From: Zea mays
Taxonomy: Eukaryota > Streptophyta > Magnoliopsida > Poales > Poaceae
Length of the DNA stretch: 64,000 nt
Assembly: GCF_902167145.1 (NCBI RefSeq)
Contig: NC_050104.1
Location: 2,666,001-2,730,000 of the forward strand
Direction of reading: 5' to 3'
Part shown: positions 58,344-64,000 of the stretch, piece after piece
Layout of the letters: the number at the start of each line of letters is the position of its first letter
How positions within the stretch are numbered: position 1 is the stretch's first letter
Translations under genes and position numbers: made by a program
The notes under the pieces: model-generated
Seen by the model: only the letters and a program-made list of their open reading frames with translations
The model's database searches: none
Told to the model about the DNA's origin: nothing

Positions 58344-59357
58344 CTATGGTTCTAGATTTATCTTGGTCTTGCAGTCGGGATTTCCATAAGGCTGGTGTCC
58401 ACGCTGAGGTGAGCGGTACGGGTGCTGAGTCCCGACGGGAGCGGGGGAACCACCATCCAGATGACGACGTTCCGCGCGCTCAGCCCGCAGCAGGGCGATC
58501 TCAGCACGAGCCCTACTCAGCTCGTCTAATGCATGGTCCAGCTCCGTGTTTAGCACGGCGGCTAGGTTGACGGTGCTGCTCAACCTAGGATTGCCCTCAC
58601 CGACAGGTGAGACAATCACGCCTCCTGTGCTGCCAGATGGACGGCGGGGGTAATACTTCAGGTCAAGACCGTCAGCTGCCCCACCGAAAACCGAGCAGTA
58701 GTGCGAAAGCGCACGCCGTGCAGCATCTTGCATGGCTGCCTCAGCTGAGTCCCGTTCAGAGATAGAATAGTGCTCTGAGCAGGCCTCTGCACCCTGGAGA
58801 CTGTCCTCCGGGCAGCGCACCAAGCAAGTCGCCTCCCAGCGGTCCGGGTAGACCCCGCGACTATGCTGGTAGACCACACAGCGATACTCGACGGACCAAG
58901 TATGCCGGTCAAATGCCCGACGTAGCAGGGTGTCGAGCGCATCGTGGAAGTGACACCCGCGAGCAGCGTCGTGAGTGATGGGTCGAGCAACCCATCCTTC
59001 CGGCTCAGGGTTAGCAGAGAAGTCGGTGTCGTGGCTCGAGCTGTCGTCGCCATCTCCGTCGTCTGGGTCTCCTCCAGCAGCTACTCTAGAAGCTGGGGCG
59101 CCCAGTGGTGGTGCAGGGGGCGCCTCCAGAGGAAGCACAGGAGAGAAGCTCCTCACAGACTCTATCTCCTGGTGGAGCGAGAAAGAAGAGCCCTGCTGCT
59201 CCTGTCGTCGACGTTCCTGCTCCTCACGCAGGCGGTGGTGTAGTCTCTCCAAGTGGCTGGACTGTCCGGCCACGGGACGGCGAAGCGGACGCTCAGCAAG
59301 GCGGGAGGGTAAGAAGGGGATGACGGACTTTCGTGCAGTGTGTCTAAGTCGAGCCAT
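58344..59357 (-). CDS. ORF0 of element D (337 aa, function unknown)
   Basis: An open frame upstream of gag in the same orientation, starting MARLRHTARKSV. Extra ORFs at this place are known in some grass chromoviruses. Residues 1-60 are Arg-rich. Residues 60-120 are Pro/Asp/Ser-rich and look disordered. Residues about 157-222 alternate beta-like segments (EYRCVVYQ, WEATCLVRC) and end in a helix DSAEAAMQDAARRALSHY, which recalls a double-stranded RNA-binding fold. A coiled coil follows at about 265-303 (LDELSRARAEIALLRAERAE). No retroviral domain is seen. It may be a regulatory or RNA-binding protein; this is inference. The frame is undamaged. Confidence 0.75.
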   Translation of the reverse strand: MARLRHTARKSVIPFLPSRLAERPLRRPVAGQSSHLERLHHRLREEQERRRQEQQGSSFSLHQEIESVRSFSPVLPLEAPPAPPLGAPASRVAAGGDPDDGDGDDSSSHDTDFSANPEPEGWVARPITHDAARGCHFHDALDTLLRRAFDRHTWSVEYRCVVYQHSRGVYPDRWEATCLVRCPEDSLQGAEACSEHYSISERDSAEAAMQDAARRALSHYCSVFGGAADGLDLKYYPRRPSGSTGGVIVSPVGEGNPRLSSTVNLAAVLNTELDHALDELSRARAEIALLRAERAERRHLDGGSPAPVGTQHPYRSPQRGHQPYGNPDCKTKINLEP

Positions 59358-59596
59358 CTACAAAAGACATCACAAGCAAAAGGGTGAGAACAGAATTAAT
59401 ATGACCAGCAAGTAATAAGTAAATGAAGGATCAGAATGAAACACAATTTTTTAGCAAGGTATAATATATAGTAGAACATAGGTTTGGTCGGTAGGACCAA
59501 CTTTTGAAGAGATATCAAAGTCAAGGTAGGGACAGAGGTCTATAGTCCTTAGAACGACCATTCTACTCTAGGTTAGCGGTCCTACAGTCAGCACGG

Positions 59597-59608
59597 CTTT
59601 GATACCAC
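59597..59608 (-). other. Primer-binding site of element D
   Basis: On the minus strand TGGTATCAAAGC starts a few bases after the 5' LTR end. It fits initiator tRNA-Met with one mismatch. Confidence 0.8.
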
Positions 59609-59611
59609 TTA

Positions 59612-62353
59612 TGTCACACCCGGTTTTAGAAGGCAAACCGAATGCGAACCATGTACGTGCCAGGATCAGTTATTCACGTACACAGCAGTTACATAATATG
59701 GACATCATCACACAGTGCTCAAAATAGTATTAATAAGGGAAATAGTCGATTACATCATACGTCTGAGACGTCCATATAGTTCTTACAATAAATCAAAGTG
59801 CGGAAAAGAAACGTAGATAACGCGGCCTTCACAGGCAGCCGACTGGGGGGTTGCCGCTAACCCACACCTAGAACTCGTCGTAGTCTTGGAACTCCTGGAA
59901 GTCTCCTTCCACAGCTTCATCTTCGCCTGAGCAGTGGTTGCAATGCTGACAACCTGGGGGGGGTTTGGTGTGTAGAGCAAGGGTGAGTACACATCAACAT
60001 ACTCAGCAAGTATCCTGTTTGGCTGTAGTGGACTAGCTTTATGTGGGGATAAGTCAAGCAGTTGCTTTTAGTTGGTCAGGTTATTACTTACTAGTAGAAA
60101 GCCAGGTTTTAACATTAACCCAAGTTATTAGCCCAATGTATCCTTTCCAAACGGAAAGAATACCACTTACCGATACCATAATCGTAATCAGAACCATCAA
60201 TCTCATTGTCACCTGTACCAAAGTATCTCTGATCAAGTATCACTAATCTCTGGAGCTCCCTTGGCCGCTCATAACCGCGAGCACGACTGATATATCAGTT
60301 TCATAACACTCTGCAGAGGTTGTGCACTTTACCCACAAGCCGTGATTCCCTCTCTGGCCCGGGCTTGCAAGACCCTTATTCACTCCCGAGGTCAATGGCC
60401 AAGGTTTCACTACGAAGCCTTTACAAAGATTCCCCGGGGCTGTAGCCACCCGTTAGGTTTCCTAAATGTACCGCACTCCTCCCCAAGGGACAAATCAACC
60501 TTGGCAGAGCGAGCTGCATACACCGAGCCCCATTGACGGCACGACGGCGAAGCGAACTACACCCCGGATCCTCTAATTATTCAGCTAAGGGCACCCCATT
60601 CCACCCTCATGGTTGCACTGTTTTCCCGAGCGGTCATCCATTGAACAGGTCCTTACGGAGAGGCACTCGAGAAACCGCTCGAGTCCCCTTAAATGCCACA
60701 AGTATAATCATAAATAAGAACGGGAAAACAGCGTATCATAGATAACCACATCATGTTCATTGATTAAAGTTGAGCAATAGCATCAAACTAAGCAGTAATA
60801 ATCCGACCCAAATAGGTAAACAAGGACATGGATAACAAAAAGCTAGTCAATCCTTAGGTATAAATGTGTGATGCGGGAGGTGAATTAAAGAATGATTAGG
60901 ACAGAGATAGGTCAAAGGACACTTGCCTCCACCAACCGACTGCTGCTCAGGGGCTTCTCCTGCGAATTCCTCGGGCTCTTCGACCGGATCGTTCTCTATG
61001 CGAGCACAAACATACATACATCCATCCACATATTTAATACAAAAGAACAGTACACCATACAAGGGAACAAATAAAGCGAATATGCATCAAGTATGACATT
61101 TGACATTGCATTTGTTATGGTTAGAAAGAAACGGGAAAAGGGTCTCGCAGGGGGGTTAAAGTTTATGCACTAATGATTAGTTAAATTATGCACTCTAGTT
61201 TCAATAGGTTCCTAACAAAAGAATTCTGTTATATGCACTAGTGGGAACCTAATCATTTTAAGTTGATTAACATTGCACGGGATAAACAATTAACTGAATG
61301 AATCAACTAGCGCAACGACATTCTAAATTAAACTTCTCATTTCCATAGCATGAACCATGATTAGTCTACCCAAAATAAGGTAATTATGATCACAGAAAGT
61401 AAATAAAATAAAATAAAAAAAATAAAAAAACAGGGGGGCGGTTGAACCGGCCCTAGGGCGGTTGAACCGGCCGGCTGGGCGAGCGGCTGGGCCGGCCAGG
61501 GGCGCGGCCGAACCAGCGGGCAGGGGGCGGCTGGCGGTCGGCCAGGGGCCAGGGGCGGCCGAGGGCGCGGCCAGGGCGCGGCCGGGGGCGCGGCTGGGGG
61601 CGGCCAGGGGCCGGCCAAGGCGCGGCCGAGGCTGGCCAGGCGCGGCTGGGGCCAGGGCGCGGCCGGCGGCTGGGCTGGGGGCGGCCAGGGGCGCGGCCAG
61701 GGGTGGCCGGGCGGCTGGGCTGCCAAGGGGAGGGAGGAGGGGAGAGGGGAGAGGGAGGGAGGAGAGGGAAAGGGGGGGGGCTCACCGGCGATGGGCGGCC
61801 GACGGCGAGGGCGGCGGCCGAGCAGGGGGCGGCGGCGGTTAGGGCAGAGGGGTAGGGGCGGCGGCTTAGGGAGAGAGAGGGAAAATGAGAGGGAGAGAGA
61901 GAGGGAGAGGGAATTGGGGAAAAAAGGGGAGGTGGGGGGCGGCTGGGCCTGCCAAGGCCCAAGAGGGGGGGCGCGCAGGGGGCTTGGGCCGGCCAAGGGG
62001 CGGCTGGGCCGGCCAAGGAGCCCATGGCGCGGGAGAGAGGGAAAGGGGAAGAGGGAGAGAGAAAGAAAGAGAAAGAAAAAGAAAAGATTATTTCCCTGTT
62101 TTCGAAATCCGATCTTCCTAGATGAATGCATTTGCACTTTCAAACAATCAAAGAATGCATAGCTCGGCATGGTGCATCAAACAACATAAAGTATTTTTTA
62201 GAGTTTTTCTTTACACGGGAATTCCAAACCGAATCCCGCTAGCTTTGGAAAAAGTCAAGGTCTAGCGAGGGCAAAAAGAAAAAGAAAAGGTAACGCCCGA
62301 ATTTGGCGAGTAAAGAAAAGAAAAAATTCAACTGCAAAATTCGGGGCGTTACA
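59612..62353 (-). repeat. 5' LTR of element D
   Basis: 2742 bp, TGTAACGCCC...GGGTGTGACA on the minus strand. It is nearly identical to 50539-53332 except for fewer minisatellite units, A-run lengths and a few substitutions (for example near 60287, 60393 and 61007). Confidence 0.95.
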
Positions 62354-62359
62354 TTGCCT

Positions 62360-62550
62360 GCTCCTTATGCGGCGGTTCGCCTCCTTGACCACTGGTTATG
62401 GTGAAGATGGAAGGGCGAATAACCGCAGGACGGTTGCATGCTCCTTGTGCGGCGGTTTGCCTTCTTGACCGCTGGTTGCGGCAAAGGTGGAAGGGTGTGT
62501 AACCGCAGGGCGGTTGCACGCTCCCTGTGCGACGATTCGCCTTATTCGCG
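62360..62550. repeat. 80-bp tandem repeat in element F
   Basis: Two full units (62360-62439 and 62440-62519) start GCTCCTT and end CGGTTGCA plus one base, with about 80% identity. A third partial unit follows, and a diverged unit lies at about 50483-50538 on the other side of element D. Confidence 0.8.
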
Positions 62551-64000
62551 CTTCGGGCCAGCTTGTACGATGTGTGAGGCCTGGCCCCCATGTCATAGAA
62601 TGGGAACCCTGGTGCGCATCGGGGGAGACCTTGCCCGTGACGCTTTGGGGCACGAGCGGGCAAATCTGTCTTTAAAAAGGAGTTCATCCCTCGGACAGTA
62701 GCCATGCCTCGCTCCTCTTGCATTCACCGCGCCCTTCCGCCTTCCGGGCTTCTGGATGGGGCGCGCTGGTGTTCGCTGGAGGGATCCGCGTCAGGGCCAC
62801 CCCCGAGTGGTCTCACCGTCGGGGAGCTCGCACTCTTCATTTCCTCTGCGGTGGTGCTACCGATCTTGTCTCCTTCTTGCTGTTGTTGGAGGAGCACGAC
62901 CTCGTGGGTGTTGGCGCTCTTCTGCCATCGCTCGGCTTCAAGGATTTTCATCATGTAGCCCAGCTGCAGTCTCCCGCCAGTGGTCATCTATAAGGATGAC
63001 CACCAGCCTCGTGGTGGAGAGAAGCGAGCCGGGCTGCGGCCTCCCCCTGCCCTTAGCTTCAAGGATGTTCATCATCCTCGCTGGGGTGGAAGGCGAGCCG
63101 AGTTGGGGTCCTGCCTTCCGCATGGGTTGGTGACCCGCTTCTTCCTCCAGCATTTGGAGGAGAAGGATGTTCACCAGCCTTGCGTAGGAGGCGAACTTTG
63201 GCTACGTGGAGCCGGCCGGCTGCAGGCGCCGTCAGTTGCCGCGTGTCTGGCTCCTTGGCTTGGATGGCTTTGGCGCCGCCTCCCGCCGCCAAACGGGGCA
63301 CGGTTGTTCGTCCACCGCACAGGCGACGGTCGCGTCGTGCGTGGCGTTCTCTGCGCAACCGGCCGCACTGCTCTGACACCGCCCAGGGGGGTGTATAAGA
63401 CGTCGTACACCGCGTTCTTGGATGGTCTTGTCCTCACCCCCGTAGGAGGACGGGGGCGAGGAATTTTCTGCACGTGGTGAGGCGGCCGCCGTCGCCGGTA
63501 AGCCACCGGTGCAGAGGTGGCCGCTGTCGTTGGTGCTGAGGTCGCCGCCGATGGTGAGGCTGCCCGTTGCAGAGGTGGTTGCCTCTGCTGGCGAGACCAC
63601 CAGTGCCACCTGCCGCCGAGCCTCCCACTCTTTGGCTTTAATGGCCTCGTTGTCGCCCCCTATAGGAGGACGGGGGCGAGGACCTCTTCGGAATGGCGCA
63701 TGCATTGAGGCGGCCATCACCGCTATCACGTCGTCCTGGAGGATTCCGCAAGGACAGTGGTCGCGAGCTTCCAGCGTGACTCCGCTGGCATCTGGTAGTT
63801 TATACCTGCAGAGTAGAGATGGAACTAGGATTCCGCTTGAAAGCGGATGTAATACTTTTGCTTTTTGTAAGGTACTTTTGAGTACTATTTATTAAGCAGT
63901 GTTAGCACTTATCTGTGTACCGCCTGTTCCTGTTGTGTGTGATGTTGTTGACTCCTCCCTGGTACCTGCCCCCCCGCCTGGGATGCAGGCTTGATGTGTT
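62551..64000 (-). other. Element F internal region, repeat-rich, no intact gene
   Basis: GC-rich. Minus-strand frames (63729-63232, 63379-63059, 63174-62938, 62987-62724) overlap and share recurrent words such as EAIKAKEWEARRQ, KAIQAKEPDTRQ and MMNILEAKG, so the segment is built of diverged internal repeats. No protease, integrase or reverse transcriptase is visible. It is probably the 3' non-pol portion of F; the remainder is outside the window. Confidence 0.5.

Larger units (their letters stand above)
50539..62353 (-). mobile_element. Element D: chromodomain-type Gypsy retrotransposon with ORF0
   Basis: 11.8 kb, target duplication TTGCC (50534-50538 and 62354-62358). Long LTRs begin TGTAACGCCC on the minus strand. 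It has a PBS, an extra ORF, a single gag-pol frame and a polypurine tract. Integrase follows RNase H and a chromodomain-like tail is present, so it belongs to the Tekay/Del-like chromoviruses. The LTRs differ by only about ten substitutions plus repeat-length changes, so it is recent. Confidence 0.95.
49068..64000 (-). mobile_element. Element F: Gypsy-type LTR element, 3' part only, split by D
   Basis: The segment has an LTR (49068-50117), an adjoining polypurine tract and internal sequence that continues at 62359-64000 past element D. Its other LTR lies beyond the window. The minus orientation follows from the TATA box and the polypurine tract GGGCCCGGGGGCCAC next to the LTR start TGTCGG. 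No pol is in view. The superfamily is inferred from this terminus style. Confidence 0.7.

Overview
This 64-kb window is plant nuclear DNA and almost certainly comes from maize or a close Zea relative. The grounds are two classes of Sirevirus (Copia) LTRs that I recognise as Opie-like and Ji-like, a gene-fragment-capturing Helitron with a maize-type 3' hairpin, grass MITEs, and very dense nesting of LTR elements. I see no intact host gene, no tRNA or rRNA gene, and no prokaryotic system. Nearly all of the window is transposable elements inserted into one another, plus stretches of unassigned intergenic DNA.

Layout. 1-7739: a truncated Tourist-like MITE, anonymous AT-rich DNA, a one-ended CACTA-like element (2601 to about 4045), and a decayed Tat-type Gypsy gag with LTR remnant on the minus strand (4962-6905). 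7740-26179: Opie-like element A (+, TSD ACCGG). Its pol is split by Ji-like element B (11658-21093, +, TSD GGAAT), whose gag and pol are both open. 26185-27304: anonymous intergenic DNA. 27305 to about 43093: a minus-strand Helitron carrying fragments of at least five host genes (MYB-like, phosphomannomutase, CDPK-type kinase, proteasome maturation factor UMP1, histone H4) and several unidentified exon-like pieces. Nested in it are an intact Opie-like element C (30735-39702, -, TSD GTAGC), a 5'-truncated LINE with a 15-bp TSD, a Stowaway MITE and a Tourist-like MITE. 44463-48595: an almost complete hAT transposon (TSD GCTGAGAC) with a multi-exon transposase gene. 49068 to the end: the 3' LTR and 3' internal part of a minus-strand Gypsy-type element F. 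It is split by element D (50539-62353, -, TSD TTGCC), a chromodomain-bearing Gypsy element with an extra upstream ORF (ORF0).

How the pieces work together. B and C keep open gag and pol frames, primer-binding sites, polypurine tracts and near-identical LTRs, so they look young and possibly autonomous. A is broken by two nonsense codons and by B. D has one amber codon in a gag glutamine run. The hAT transposase has two single-base frameshifts, both in homopolymers. The most interesting items are the Helitron's chimeric exon set (including a phase-compatible phosphomannomutase-to-unknown-exon junction), the mosaic 5' LTR boundary of A with an inserted exon-like open frame, the dsRNA-binding-like pattern in D's ORF0, and 3'-splice-site-like sequences at the gag/pol boundary of all three Sireviruses. 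Family names were assigned from memory of sequence features, not by database search.
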